Assembly: GCF_030758935.1 (NCBI RefSeq)
Contig: NZ_CP132333.1
Span: 2,232,992 to 2,296,991 of the forward strand
Length of the DNA stretch: 64,000 nucleotides
Direction: 5' to 3'
Origin: Geothrix sp. PMB-07
Lineage (GTDB): Bacteria > Acidobacteriota > Holophagae > Holophagales > Holophagaceae
Shown: positions 29,087 to 38,481 of the stretch, piece after piece
How positions within the stretch are numbered: position 1 is the stretch's first letter
Layout: each line of letters begins with the position of its first letter
The notes under the pieces: model-generated
What the model was told of the DNA's origin: nothing
Databases searched by the model: none
What the model saw: only the letters and a program-made list of their open reading frames with translations
Made by a program: the position numbers and the translations under genes

Positions 29087-30307
29087 ATGCAGAAGCGGTG
29101 GATCATTGTCTCCGTGGCCGGTCTGGCCGCGGCGACGGGCATGTTCTTGACCTTGAAGGGCGGCGATGGCAAGTCCAAGAAGGCCGAAGCGAACACCCCC
29201 TTCCGCGTGGGCAAAGTGCAGGCTGAAGACCTGCAAGTGAGCGTGCGCGAGGTTGGCGTGGTGGATCCCCTCATCAAGGTCGATGTGAAATCCACGGTGT
29301 CGGGCCGCATTGTCCAGTTGAAGGTGCGCGAAGGTGCTTCAGTCCGCTCCGGCGAGGTGCTTGCCGAGGTCGAACCCGACGTCAACCAGGCCCAAACGCT
29401 TTCCGATGTGCAGGGCAGCGTCTCCCAGGCCCGGGTCAGTTTCAAGAATGCCGAGCGGGACTTCGCCCAGCAGGCGGAATTGTTCAAAGCCGGTCTCATA
29501 TCCGACCAGGCTTTCCGCGGCGCCAAGACCGCCCGCGACCTGGCCGAGGAACTCTACAAGGCCGCCCAGACCCGCTATCAGATTGTCGAGGACCGGGGCA
29601 TTCCCATCAGCGGCAACGCCTCCACCCAGCTGGCCCGAGTCACCGCGCCCATGAACGGCGTGATCATCAAGCGGGGCGTCGAACTGGGCGATACCATCAC
29701 CTCCGGCGTCAGCTCCTTCAATGCGGGCACCGTGGTCTTCACGGTGGCCGATCTGGCCTCGCTCATCGTGAAGGTGAACCTCAACGAGGTGGACATCGCC
29801 AAGGTGAAGGTGGGCCAGCCCGTGCGCGTCACCCTGGATGCCTATCCCCAACGCGCCTTCACAGGCAAAGTCCGTTTTGTGGCCCCCGCCGCCGACCTGG
29901 TGGAGAAGATCAAGGTCTTCCGGGTGGAAGTGGCCCTGGATGAACTCACGGATTCCTTCAAGACGGGCATGAGCGCCAACGTGGAGATCCTCGGCGAGAA
30001 GCGCGACAAGGCCGTGAGCATCCCCCTGGAGGCCCTGCAACGCCGGGATGGCCAAACGGTGGTCTACCGCATGAAGGAGAACGTCACCCCCCAGGACATC
30101 GCCAAGGCCAAGGACGGCCTCACGGGTCGTGGCAAGTTCATCTGGCTCTCCGATCACTGGAAGGAATACTTCGAGGTGGTGCCCGTGAAGGCCGGCATCG
30201 CCACGCTGGAGCGGGTGGAGATCCTGTCGGGACTGAAGGCCAACGATCAGGTGAGCCTCGAAGACCCCAGCAAGAAGAAAGTCGAGAAAGATGATGAGAA
30301 CAACTAG
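29087..30307 (+). CDS. macA: Periplasmic adaptor (MacA-like membrane fusion protein)
   Basis: The start at 29087 opens the membrane anchor MQKRWIIVSVAGLAAATGMFL; the frame extends 93 bases upstream without homology. 406 residues. Order: anchor, barrel-sandwich (lipoyl-like) half (VDVKSTVSGRIVQLKVREGASV), alpha-helical hairpin (about 100-165), second lipoyl half (ARVTAPMNGVIIKRGVELGD), then beta-barrel (VDIAKVKVGQPVRVTLDAYP). It links an inner-membrane ABC exporter to an outer-membrane channel. It heads the operon with the ATPase (17-base overlap) and two permeases; no TolC homologue is present here. Confidence 0.9.
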   Translation: MQKRWIIVSVAGLAAATGMFLTLKGGDGKSKKAEANTPFRVGKVQAEDLQVSVREVGVVDPLIKVDVKSTVSGRIVQLKVREGASVRSGEVLAEVEPDVNQAQTLSDVQGSVSQARVSFKNAERDFAQQAELFKAGLISDQAFRGAKTARDLAEELYKAAQTRYQIVEDRGIPISGNASTQLARVTAPMNGVIIKRGVELGDTITSGVSSFNAGTVVFTVADLASLIVKVNLNEVDIAKVKVGQPVRVTLDAYPQRAFTGKVRFVAPAADLVEKIKVFRVEVALDELTDSFKTGMSANVEILGEKRDKAVSIPLEALQRRDGQTVVYRMKENVTPQDIAKAKDGLTGRGKFIWLSDHWKEYFEVVPVKAGIATLERVEILSGLKANDQVSLEDPSKKKVEKDDENN

Positions 30308-30989
30308 CCCCATAATCCAAACCCAGGCCCTCACCAAGGTCTACGGCTCCAACGGCACCGCGGTGCATGCGCTGCGCGGCATCGATTTCAGCGTGGAAAA
30401 GGGCGAGTTCGTGGCCCTCATCGGCCCCTCGGGCTCGGGCAAGTCCACCCTCATGGCCATCCTGGGCTGCCTCGATCTGCCCACGGCGGGCACCTACACA
30501 CTGGACGGTCGCCAGGTTCAGGGCCTGGCGGGCGGCGAGCTGGCCCGCATCCGCAATGAGAAGGTCGGCTTCGTCTTCCAGAGCTACAACCTGCTGCCCA
30601 AGGCCAGCATCGCCCGCAACGTGGAGCTGCCCATGCTTTACGCGGGAGTGGGCCGCAAGGAGCGACGCGAGCGAGCTTTGGCCCTGTTGGAGAAGGTGGG
30701 CATCGCCGACAAGGCGGACAAGCTACCTGCCACCCTTTCGGGTGGCCAGAAGCAGCGCGTGGCCGTGGCCCGCGCCCTGGCCAACGAACCGGCCCTGCTG
30801 CTGGCCGACGAACCCACGGGCGCCCTGGACTCCAAGACCGGTGCTGAAGTGCTTGAGCTGTTCCACGAGCTGCACCAGCAGGGCAACACCATCCTGCTGG
30901 TCACCCACGACCCTTCCATCGCCGCCCAGGCGGAACGCCGGGTGGAGATTCGCGACGGCCTCATCGCCCTGGCCGAGGGAGTGGCCTAG
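30291..30989 (+). CDS. ABC transporter ATP-binding protein (MacB/LolD type)
   Basis: 232 residues. Walker A GPSGSGKSTLM, Q-loop VGFVFQSYNLLP, signature LSGGQKQRVAVARAL, Walker B LLLADEPTGALDS, H-loop LLVTHDPSIA. The sequence is of the MacB/LolD class that drives extracytoplasmic mechanotransmission rather than transport through the membrane. A second ATG at 30294 is also possible. Overlaps the end of the adaptor gene by 17 bases and touches the next permease (the stop directly precedes its ATG). Confidence 0.93.
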   Translation: MMRTTSPIIQTQALTKVYGSNGTAVHALRGIDFSVEKGEFVALIGPSGSGKSTLMAILGCLDLPTAGTYTLDGRQVQGLAGGELARIRNEKVGFVFQSYNLLPKASIARNVELPMLYAGVGRKERRERALALLEKVGIADKADKLPATLSGGQKQRVAVARALANEPALLLADEPTGALDSKTGAEVLELFHELHQQGNTILLVTHDPSIAAQAERRVEIRDGLIALAEGVA

Positions 30990-32240
30990 ATGAAGACTTC
31001 CGGCGCCTTCCGCGAACGGCTGCACGGGGCCTGGACGGAGATCCGGGAGAACCTCGGGCGCTCGGTGCTGCAAGCCCTCGGCGTGCTGCTGGGCGTGGCC
31101 TCGGTGCTGGGCGGATTCTCCATCTCCGACAGCCAGCGCAAGCGCTCTGATGAGATGTTCGTGAAGATGGGTGGCCTGGACAAGCTCAACGTCCAGCCCA
31201 AAGCCGCCATCAAGGACGGCCGCCCCACGGCCCTCCAGCAGGCGAATCTCGGGCTGCGCGACGCCGACGCCATCGGTGGCGAGGCCCTCAAGGCCGACGC
31301 CATCCAGGGCGTGAGCCGCCAAAGGAACGCACGGTCCCGAGTGGTATCCGCCTACGCCGATCAGGATCGCCAGATCAGCGGCATCGGCGGCGATTACATC
31401 CCCGCCAATGGGTACGGCATCGCCCAAGGCCGGGGCTTCTCGAACACCGAGATGGAAACCGGTGCTTCCGTGGTGGTGCTGGGCACCGAGGCCGCCAACA
31501 CCTTCTTCCCCAAAGGCGACGCCCTGGGGGCCACTCTGAAGATCGGCGACATCCCGGTGACCGTCATCGGCACCTTCGAGGAGCGGGTTTTCCGCTTCCG
31601 CGAAGGCCAGGGCAATCAGTTCTGGTGGCGCAACCGCATCATCGCCGTGCCTGCAAATCTGGTGCAGCGGCGCATGAACGGCGACGCCTACCGCCGCGTG
31701 GACCGGGTGACCTTCCGCATCCCAGACATGGGCGCCATGAGCGGCTTCGCCGCCCAGATGAAGAACCTGCTCACGGCGAACCACCGCCTGCAGGAGGATT
31801 TCCGCCTGGATGATGTGGCCGCGCGCATCCGCCGCCGTCAGAGCCAGGGCGATGTCTACAACATCATCTTCATGCTCTCGGGCGTGCTGGCCCTCGTGGG
31901 CGGCGGCATCGTGAACGTGAACATCCAGATGGCCAGCCTCAAGGAGCGGGTGCGCGAGGTGGGCGTGAAGATGGCCATTGGCGCTTCCGGCCGCGAAATC
32001 TTCAAAGGCTTCATGACCGAAGCCTTGCTGCTCACGGCCCTCGGAGGCTGCGCGGGGTTGATCCTGGGCATCGGCTTTTCCTGGATCATCACCACCAGCA
32101 TCGGCATCCCGCTCTACATGACCTCCTCCAGCTTCATCTGGGCCTATGGCCTGGCCGCTGCCTTCGGCTTCCTCTTCGCGCTCTATCCGGCCTGGAAGGC
32201 CAGTCGGCTGTCCCCCATGGAGGCCCTGCGCTATGAGTAA
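30990..32240 (+). CDS. MacB-like ABC permease, first copy
   Basis: 416 residues. One N-terminal helix (SVLQALGVLLGVASVLGGFSI), a large periplasmic MacB-PCD domain (about 60-270), and three C-terminal FtsX helices; the ending SRLSPMEALRYE is the common MacB coupling tail. It is the membrane partner of the ATPase upstream. In typical MacB the ATPase and permease are fused; here they are separate, and there are two different permeases, so the complex may be a heterodimer. It overlaps the second permease gene by eight bases. Confidence 0.9.
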   Translation: MKTSGAFRERLHGAWTEIRENLGRSVLQALGVLLGVASVLGGFSISDSQRKRSDEMFVKMGGLDKLNVQPKAAIKDGRPTALQQANLGLRDADAIGGEALKADAIQGVSRQRNARSRVVSAYADQDRQISGIGGDYIPANGYGIAQGRGFSNTEMETGASVVVLGTEAANTFFPKGDALGATLKIGDIPVTVIGTFEERVFRFREGQGNQFWWRNRIIAVPANLVQRRMNGDAYRRVDRVTFRIPDMGAMSGFAAQMKNLLTANHRLQEDFRLDDVAARIRRRQSQGDVYNIIFMLSGVLALVGGGIVNVNIQMASLKERVREVGVKMAIGASGREIFKGFMTEALLLTALGGCAGLILGIGFSWIITTSIGIPLYMTSSSFIWAYGLAAAFGFLFALYPAWKASRLSPMEALRYE

Positions 32241-33546
32241 CGAGGCAACGCTCCTCCGGGCCCCCGGCCCCTCCCTGCTCAATGGCGAGGCCCCTGCCCC
32301 GGCCGCCCCATCCCGCGGGTTCAATGCGGGCATGCTCTGGGAAATCGTCCGCACCGGTCTGGTGGAACTCTGGGCCCACAAGGTGCGCAGTCTCCTGACC
32401 CTCACCCTGCTGATGCTGGGCGTCTTTGCGCTCGTGGTGATGACCTCCGTGCTCGATGGCGTCATGGACAAGATCAGCACCGGCTTCGCGGGCATGAGCT
32501 GGGATGGCACGGTGCGCATCGCGCCGAAGACTGCTGAGACGAGTGAGGAGCGCAAGCGATTCAACATGAGTCCCGGCCTTCGTTACGAAGACCTCAGCCG
32601 CATCACCACGCCCAATGCCAAGGTGTTGGCCTACCTCCCCCGGGCTCAGAAGAACGTCCCCGTCCGGGTGCTGGGCGACACCGAACGCATTTTCGTGAAC
32701 GGCGTGACGCCGGAGTATTCGCAGTGGATGAACCGCCCCATCGGCCTGGGCCGCGGCCTCACGGAAGATGACGAGCGGCGTCGTTCCACCGTGGCCGTAG
32801 TCGGTGCCACCCTGGCCAGCAAGCTCTTCGGCGGCGGCGATCCCGTGGGCCGCGACCTGGTGGTGGAGGGCGTGCCCTTCCGCATCGTAGGGGTTCAGGC
32901 GCCCGGACAGATCTTCAATGACGAAAACTACTTTGACGCCAACGGCATCCTGATCCCCCTGCAGACCTACATGGATCGCATGGATCCAGCCCACAAGCTG
33001 GCCCAGGTGACCGTGAAGCTCCGGCGCCCCGAGGACATGGGTGAGATCTCCGCCGCCCTGCTGGGACGAGTCCGCCAGGCGCACCACGGCATCGAGGATG
33101 TGGAAGTGGTGGATCTGGATGCCGAAGCGGCCAAGGCCTATCAGAATTTCCTGGAGCAGATGCGCGGCTGGAAGATCGTGCTGCTCAGTCTCGCCGGCAC
33201 GGTGCTGCTGGTGGGCGGCGTGGGTGTGCTGTCCGTGATGCTCATCAGCTTCAGCGACCGACGTTTCGAGATCGGCCTGCGCAAGGCGCTTGGCGCCTCG
33301 GACCAGGAGATCTTCATCCAGTTCCTGCTGGAAGCCGTGGTGCTGGCCGCCATTGGCGCCCTGCTGGGCACCCTCAGCGGGGGCCTGCTCTGCCAGGCCC
33401 TTTCCGCCAGCTTCCCCTATGGCCTAGTGGTGAATCCCATCGGCCTCATCACAGCCTGGGTGGTGGCCCTGACTCTGGCCGTGGTCTTCGGCCTCTACCC
33501 CGCCTTCCGTGCCATGCGCCTCAGCCCCATGGAAGCCATGCGGTAA
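32233..33546 (+). CDS. MacB-like ABC permease, second copy
   Basis: Start at 32233 (ATGAGTAACGAG) overlaps the previous stop; the open frame reaches further upstream inside the previous gene. 437 residues. A ~40-residue cytoplasmic lead precedes the first helix (SLLTLTLLMLGVFALVVMTSV); then the periplasmic MacB-PCD domain and three C-terminal helices ending RAMRLSPMEAMR. Together with the first permease it probably forms the membrane part of an efflux or lipid/peptide export pump. The cargo is unknown. Confidence 0.9.
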   Translation: MSNEATLLRAPGPSLLNGEAPAPAAPSRGFNAGMLWEIVRTGLVELWAHKVRSLLTLTLLMLGVFALVVMTSVLDGVMDKISTGFAGMSWDGTVRIAPKTAETSEERKRFNMSPGLRYEDLSRITTPNAKVLAYLPRAQKNVPVRVLGDTERIFVNGVTPEYSQWMNRPIGLGRGLTEDDERRRSTVAVVGATLASKLFGGGDPVGRDLVVEGVPFRIVGVQAPGQIFNDENYFDANGILIPLQTYMDRMDPAHKLAQVTVKLRRPEDMGEISAALLGRVRQAHHGIEDVEVVDLDAEAAKAYQNFLEQMRGWKIVLLSLAGTVLLVGGVGVLSVMLISFSDRRFEIGLRKALGASDQEIFIQFLLEAVVLAAIGALLGTLSGGLLCQALSASFPYGLVVNPIGLITAWVVALTLAVVFGLYPAFRAMRLSPMEAMR

Positions 33547-33555
33547 CCTGAATGA

Positions 33556-33981
33556 ATGGCTGATCCCATCCACGTCACCGCCTCCGTTCGCATCCCTGCC
33601 GACGCCATCCGCTTCAAGGCGGTGCGGGCCGGGGGCGCGGGCGGGCAGAACGTGAACAAGGTGTCCTCCAAGGTGGAGCTGCGCATCGATCTGACTGCCA
33701 TCGAGGGCCTTCCCGAGGATGCGTTGATCCGCCTGCGCGTGGCCCAGCGGAACCGCCTGGATGCGGAAGGCCTCTGGATGATCACCAGCGACCGCACCCG
33801 TAACCAGCTCAAGAACCTGGACGATGCCCGCGAGAAGGCCGTCGAGGCCATCCGCGAGGCCCTGGTGCGCCCCATCACCCGTCGCGCCACCAAGCCCACC
33901 AAAGGCTCCAAGGAGCGGCGCCTTGATTCCAAGAAGCGGGCCTCCGAGGTCAAGCGGCGCCGGAGCGGCCCCCTGGAGTAA
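33556..33981 (+). CDS. arfB: Alternative ribosome-rescue factor ArfB (peptidyl-tRNA hydrolase)
   Basis: 141 residues. The GGQ catalytic motif stands in RAGGAGGQNVNKVSSKVELR, and the basic C-terminal tail (RRATKPTKGSKERRLDSKKRASEVKRRR) is the part that enters the mRNA channel of stalled ribosomes. No codon-recognition domain, so this is ArfB/YaeJ rather than RF1/RF2. It releases peptides from non-stop ribosomes. It follows the export operon by 9 bases and may be read from it. Confidence 0.93.
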   Translation: MADPIHVTASVRIPADAIRFKAVRAGGAGGQNVNKVSSKVELRIDLTAIEGLPEDALIRLRVAQRNRLDAEGLWMITSDRTRNQLKNLDDAREKAVEAIREALVRPITRRATKPTKGSKERRLDSKKRASEVKRRRSGPLE

Positions 33982-34009
33982 GCTCAGGCCACCCCCCATA
34001 GGAGCCGCC

Positions 34010-34441
34010 ATGCCCGCACCTCAGACCTATGCCAACCACCGACGTCTGGAGCCACTGCAGCACTTCGTGCTGACACCCATCCTGCTCATCACCTGGATCG
34101 CCACCATCTGGCAGGCCATCAAGTTCCCGAGCCTGCACAGCGTGTGGGTGGCTGTTCTGGGCTTCGTCATTCTGATGGTGGCGATGCAGGTGCGGATGTA
34201 TGCCCTGAAAGTGCAGGATCGCGTCATCCGCCTGGAGGAGACCCTCCGCATGGAACGCATCCTTCCAGCGGAGCTGAAGGAACGCATCCCAGAACTCTCG
34301 GTGAAGCAGATGGTCGGACTGCGCTTTGCCGCTGATGCGGAGCTGGCGCAACGGGTGCGGGAAGCCCTCGATGAAAAGCTCGATGGCGAAGCCATCAAGA
34401 AGCGCATCCAAACCTGGCGCCCGGATGACTTCAGGGTCTGA
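34010..34441 (+). CDS. DUF6526-like membrane protein
   Basis: The start at 34010 follows AGGAG (34000-34004). 143 residues. Two hydrophobic segments (FVLTPILLITWIATIWQAI and SVWVAVLGFVILMVAMQVRMYALK) are followed by a cytoplasmic region with RVIRLEETLRMERILPAEL and ELSVKQMVGLRFAADAEL. This pattern matches the DUF6526 family (short inner-membrane proteins of unknown function) as I recall it. No function can be assigned. Located 28 bases downstream of arfB. Confidence 0.75.
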   Translation: MPAPQTYANHRRLEPLQHFVLTPILLITWIATIWQAIKFPSLHSVWVAVLGFVILMVAMQVRMYALKVQDRVIRLEETLRMERILPAELKERIPELSVKQMVGLRFAADAELAQRVREALDEKLDGEAIKKRIQTWRPDDFRV

Positions 34442-34459
34442 GCTGCGCCGGTCTGCGGT

Positions 34460-35527
34460 CTAATCCCGTACCCAGTGGCAGGTATACCCACCAGGGTTCT
34501 TGATCAGGTAATCCTGGTGGTATTCCTCGGCCTTCCACCAGGGGCCCGCGGCGGTGATTTCCGTAACAATGGGCCGCTTCCATTTGCCGCTGGCATCCAC
34601 TTCCGCCTTCACCCGCTCGGCGGTCAGCCGCTGGGCCTCGGAGTGGTAGAAGATGGCGCTGCGGTACGAGGTGCCCATGTCATTGCCCTGGCGGTTCAGG
34701 GTGGTGGGGTCGTGCATGCGGAAGAAGAAGCGCAGCAGGGCCTCATAGGTGGTCTTGGTAGGGTCGAAGTAAATCTCGACGGCCTCGGCGTGCCCCTCGT
34801 GGTTCTGGTAAGTGGCATGGGCCACCTTCCCGCCGGTGTAGCCCACCTCAGTCTTGAGGACACCTGGCTGTTTGCGGAGCAGGTCCTCCATGCCCCAGAA
34901 GCAGCCCCCGGCCAAGGTGGCGACTTCCTCCTTGGCCTCCTTCGGCGCGGGCGCGGCCTTGCCGAAGAGCGGCAGGAAGCTGCCCAGCCCCTCCTTCTCG
35001 AGATCCTCCACAGGAATGAAGCGCAGGGCGGCGCTGTTGATGCAGTAGCGCAGCCCGCCGCGGTCCCGCGGGCCATCATCGAACACATGCCCCAGGTGGG
35101 AATCCGCATCCTTGGACCGGACTTCGGTGCGCACCATGCCCAAGGAGGCATCGCGCTTCTCCACCACATCCTCAGCCTCCAGCGGCTTCGTGAAGCTGGG
35201 CCACCCGCAGCCGGAATCGAACTTGTCCTTGGAGGTGAACAGGGGCTTGCCGCTGACGACATCGACATAGATGCCATCCCGGTGCTCGTTCCAGAATTCG
35301 TTGCGGAAGGGCGGCTCCGTGCCCGCTTCCTGGGTGACGTGATACTGCATGGGCGTGAGCTTCTGCTTCAGTTCAGCGGCGCTGGGCTTCTTGGAATCGG
35401 TCAGAGCTTCCTCTCGGGCGGACGGGGCTGCCGCGCTGGCAGACCTATGGTTGTTTGAAACAGTGAATCCGAAGGCCGCCAAGGCCACCGTGCAGGCGAT
35501 GCTGCCCAGGATGGTGCGTGGTCCCAT
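34460..35527 (-). CDS. Bifunctional methionine sulfoxide reductase B/A, exported
   Basis: The start at 35527 has GGAGG six bases upstream. 355 residues. A hydrophobic N-terminus ([20 protein letters not shown]) suggests export or anchoring. MsrB comes first ([19 protein letters not shown] ... catalytic Cys in [12 protein letters not shown]), then MsrA ([17 protein letters not shown], with YHQDYL near the end). The MsrB zinc-binding CxxC pairs are absent, so the domain is of the zinc-free kind. It reduces both methionine sulfoxide epimers, probably in the periplasm, for repair of oxidised envelope proteins. Its reductant is unknown. Confidence 0.92.
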   Translation of the reverse strand: MGPRTILGSIACTVALAAFGFTVSNNHRSASAAAPSAREEALTDSKKPSAAELKQKLTPMQYHVTQEAGTEPPFRNEFWNEHRDGIYVDVVSGKPLFTSKDKFDSGCGWPSFTKPLEAEDVVEKRDASLGMVRTEVRSKDADSHLGHVFDDGPRDRGGLRYCINSAALRFIPVEDLEKEGLGSFLPLFGKAAPAPKEAKEEVATLAGGCFWGMEDLLRKQPGVLKTEVGYTGGKVAHATYQNHEGHAEAVEIYFDPTKTTYEALLRFFFRMHDPTTLNRQGNDMGTSYRSAIFYHSEAQRLTAERVKAEVDASGKWKRPIVTEITAAGPWWKAEEYHQDYLIKNPGGYTCHWVRD

Positions 35528-35669
35528 GTGAATCCTCCGGTCTGGATCCTTTGATGCAGGAATGGCGTCCAATGGTACAGGCCCGAAAAAGAAGCTGCCT
35601 CCTCTCGCTCCAGCGGTCACCTAAGCCCTGTCGCACCCGTACAATGAGGGTTGTCCCCAGGGGGAAGTC

Positions 35670-37733
35670 CTGCGCCTCATCATCGCCGAAAAACCAAGCA
35701 TGGGCCGCGCCGTGGCGGAGGCCCTCGGGTTGCCCGGCAGGGGAAGGAGCCTCATCGAGGGCAACGGCCTGGTGGTGACCTGGTGCGTGGGCCACCTGGT
35801 GGAGGCCCTGAATCCCGAAGGCTACGATCCCGCCTGGAAGGCTTGGCGCTGGGACCGCCTGCCCATCTTTCCCGAACCCTTCCGGTACGTGGCCATTCCG
35901 CAGACCCGCGACCAGTTCGATGTGGTGGCGCGCCTGCTCAATCGCGAAGACATCACCGAAGTGGTGAACGCCACGGACGCCGGACGCGAAGGCGAGTTGA
36001 TCTTCGACCTGGTGTACCGGCTGGCCGACTGCACCAAGCCCGTGTTGCGCTTCTGGACCTCCAGCCTCACGCCAGAAGCCATCCAGGAGGCCTACCAGGC
36101 CATGAAGCCCGGCGAGGCCTACACGGGCCTGCGGGAGGCCGCCCGCAGCCGCCAGGAGGCCGACTGGCTCGTGGGTATCAACGCCACCCGCGCCCAGACC
36201 CTGCGCATGCGCCGGGCCGGCGCCGAGGAAGGCGTGTGGAGCGTGGGCCGGGTGCAGACACCGACGCTGGCCCTCCTGGTGCGCCGGGAACTGGAAATCC
36301 GCGACTTCAAGCCCCAGCCCTTCTGGACCCTGCGGGCCCGCTTCGCGCATCCCAACGGAACCTACGAAGGCCGCTGGTTCAAGGAAACCGAAGGGCAAAC
36401 CCAAGAGCGCTTCGCCACCGAGGAAGAGGCCCGCGGTCTCGCCGCCAAGCTGGAAGGCAAGCCAGGGAGGATTCGGAGCGCCACCGGCCGCACGGAGAAG
36501 AAGAAGCCCGAGCTGCTCTACGACCTCACGGCCCTGCAGAAGGAAGCCAACAAGCGCTTCAACCTCACGGCCGAGGAAACCCTGGGCCTGGCCCAGAACC
36601 TCTACGAGAAGCAGCTCATCTCGTACCCCCGCACCAACAGCCGGCACCTCACGGAAGCCGATGCCCAGAAGGCCCCGCAGTGGATCAAGTCACTGGCCCA
36701 AGGTCAGCTCACGGAGCTGGGGCCCTTTCTCGACGAGCTCCGCAAGCGATGGCCCGTGAAGCTGGACAAGCGGTTCGTGAACGACAAGGAAGTGGAGGAT
36801 CACGCCGCCCTGGTGCCCACAGAAAAACCCGCACGCGGTCTGGTGGGCGACGAGCTGCGCATTTACGAGCTCATCGCACGACGCTTCCTCGGGGCCTATT
36901 TCCCGGATCGGGTGGAGGCCAAGACCACCATCATCACGGAGGTTGAAGGCGAGACCTTCAAGACCAACGGCACCATCGTGAAGGAGGAGGGCTGGTCCGC
37001 CGTGGATCCCCCCCACCGCCGCAAGAAAGTCGGCATGACCGCGGATCAGGCCGAGGCCGAAGCAGGAGCGAAGGGCCACCTGCCGAAGGCAGGCCCGCAG
37101 GGCGAGGCACAGGATGTGCCGAGTGAAGAAGAGGCCGACGAGGAAACCGAAGGTGGACTGCCCCTGGTGAAGAAAGGCGAAGGCGTCGAAGTGGCCTCGC
37201 TGCATCCGAAGGAAGGCAAGACCACGCCTCCCAAGCGCATGAGCGAGGGGGATCTCCTGTCCGCCATGCAGGGCGCCGGTCGTGATCTCGACGACGAGGC
37301 CCTGCGTGGCGCCATGAAGGATTGCGGCCTGGGCACGCCCGCCACCCGCGCCAACATGATTGAAACCCTCATCAAACGCGCCTACATCGAACGCAAACGG
37401 AATGTGCTGCTGCCGACGGACAAGGGCATCCGCCTGATCCAAAGCCTTCCAGCCGAAGCCCTCTGCAGCGCCGAACTGACCGGCAACTGGGAGGCCCGGC
37501 TAGAGCGGATGCGGCGGGGCGAGGAGGCCCGTGAAGCCTTCATGGCCGATATCCGCGGCTTCGTCGCCGGGGTGGTCGCCGACCTGCAGGAGGCCCCGGC
37601 CCCGCAGATTCACGGCAGCCCCTGCCCCAAGTGCGGCCAACCCATGCGGGTGATCCCCAGTACCCGCCGCGGCGACTTCTTCCATCGCTGTTCGCCCTGC
37701 AACCTCATGGAGCCGGTGCCCAAGACTTCATGA
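35670..37733 (+). CDS. topB: DNA topoisomerase III (type IA), CTG start inferred
   Basis: 687 residues from 35670. The Toprim start (residues 1-10 of the predicted product) is encoded before the first ATG (35700). The conserved catalytic glutamate in IAEKPS lies at 35688-35690, so an ATG start would delete it. The in-frame stop at 35622 leaves no ATG, GTG or TTG upstream; a CTG at 35670 follows GGGGGA and fits. Toprim aspartates: NATDAGREGELIFD. Catalytic tyrosine: LISYPRTNSRHL. Ending in a zinc ribbon (CPKCGQPMR...HRCSPC). It decatenates DNA. An acidic, lysine-rich insert lies near residues 465-520. Confidence 0.9.
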   Translation: MRLIIAEKPSMGRAVAEALGLPGRGRSLIEGNGLVVTWCVGHLVEALNPEGYDPAWKAWRWDRLPIFPEPFRYVAIPQTRDQFDVVARLLNREDITEVVNATDAGREGELIFDLVYRLADCTKPVLRFWTSSLTPEAIQEAYQAMKPGEAYTGLREAARSRQEADWLVGINATRAQTLRMRRAGAEEGVWSVGRVQTPTLALLVRRELEIRDFKPQPFWTLRARFAHPNGTYEGRWFKETEGQTQERFATEEEARGLAAKLEGKPGRIRSATGRTEKKKPELLYDLTALQKEANKRFNLTAEETLGLAQNLYEKQLISYPRTNSRHLTEADAQKAPQWIKSLAQGQLTELGPFLDELRKRWPVKLDKRFVNDKEVEDHAALVPTEKPARGLVGDELRIYELIARRFLGAYFPDRVEAKTTIITEVEGETFKTNGTIVKEEGWSAVDPPHRRKKVGMTADQAEAEAGAKGHLPKAGPQGEAQDVPSEEEADEETEGGLPLVKKGEGVEVASLHPKEGKTTPPKRMSEGDLLSAMQGAGRDLDDEALRGAMKDCGLGTPATRANMIETLIKRAYIERKRNVLLPTDKGIRLIQSLPAEALCSAELTGNWEARLERMRRGEEAREAFMADIRGFVAGVVADLQEAPAPQIHGSPCPKCGQPMRVIPSTRRGDFFHRCSPCNLMEPVPKTS

Positions 37734-37791
37734 GATTCCCCCCTCACAGTGAAGGAACCCCCATAACGCGTGTTCGATTGCAGAGCCAAAC

Positions 37792-38451
37792 CTAGCGGGA
37801 CTTCTCCTTCCGATAGGCTTCGACCTCGGCCTTGAGCCCGGCAGAGTAGTTCGGGTAGCAGTCCGGGCATACCCCGTGGCTGAAATCCGTGCCCGAGTGG
37901 GAGTGGATGTATTCATCCAAGGCCTGCCAGGCCCCATCGACCTTCTTGATCTTCTTGCAGAACATGCAAAGCGGCAGCAGTTCCTGGAGGGCCTTGATTT
38001 GGCTTGCCTGGGCTGCGGCCAGAGCCGCCTGGGCCTCCACCCGGGCGGTGACATCCGTGCAACTGCCGATGTAGCCTGCAAATTCCCCCGCCTCATTGAA
38101 CATGGGCACGCCCCGGTCGAAAATCCAGCGCCAGGCCCCGTCGTGGCGCCGCAGCCGGTATTCCATCTCGAAGGTGGCGTGGCGGCCGAAGTGATCAAGG
38201 TAGGTGTCGAGGCAAGGCTGCAGATCCTCCGGATGAACGCCCTCGGCCCAGCCGTTGCCGGCTTCCTGGGCCATGGTACGCCCCGTGAAATCCAACCACC
38301 GCTGGTTGAAGTAGTCGCAAAGGCCGTCAGTGCCAGCCCGCCAGATCAGGATGGGGGCCTGTTCGACCAGGACGGCGTATTCCTCGGACAGGAGCCTGGG
38401 ATGAACCTCGACCATTGAAACCTCCGCGGAGAACTGGCCTGAATGCCGCAT
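37792..38451 (-). CDS. PAS domain protein with C-terminal cysteine-rich motif
   Basis: 219 residues. A PAS fold (PILIWRAGTDGLCDYFNQRWLDFTG ... PAC motif GYIGSCTDVTARVEAQ) spans about 25-150. The C-terminal ~60 residues read LLPLCMFCKKIKKVDGAWQ ... DFSHGVCPDCYPNY, a two-CxxC region found after PAS or response-regulator domains in many bacteria that may bind metal. There is no kinase or cyclase domain, so it likely works through a partner. It lies 31 bases downstream of the bacteriohemerythrin gene on the same strand; both may sense redox or oxygen. Confidence 0.82.
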   Translation of the reverse strand: MRHSGQFSAEVSMVEVHPRLLSEEYAVLVEQAPILIWRAGTDGLCDYFNQRWLDFTGRTMAQEAGNGWAEGVHPEDLQPCLDTYLDHFGRHATFEMEYRLRRHDGAWRWIFDRGVPMFNEAGEFAGYIGSCTDVTARVEAQAALAAAQASQIKALQELLPLCMFCKKIKKVDGAWQALDEYIHSHSGTDFSHGVCPDCYPNYSAGLKAEVEAYRKEKSR

Positions 38452-38481
38452 CGGTTTTTCCCTGGCGCTTCATGAGGCCGG

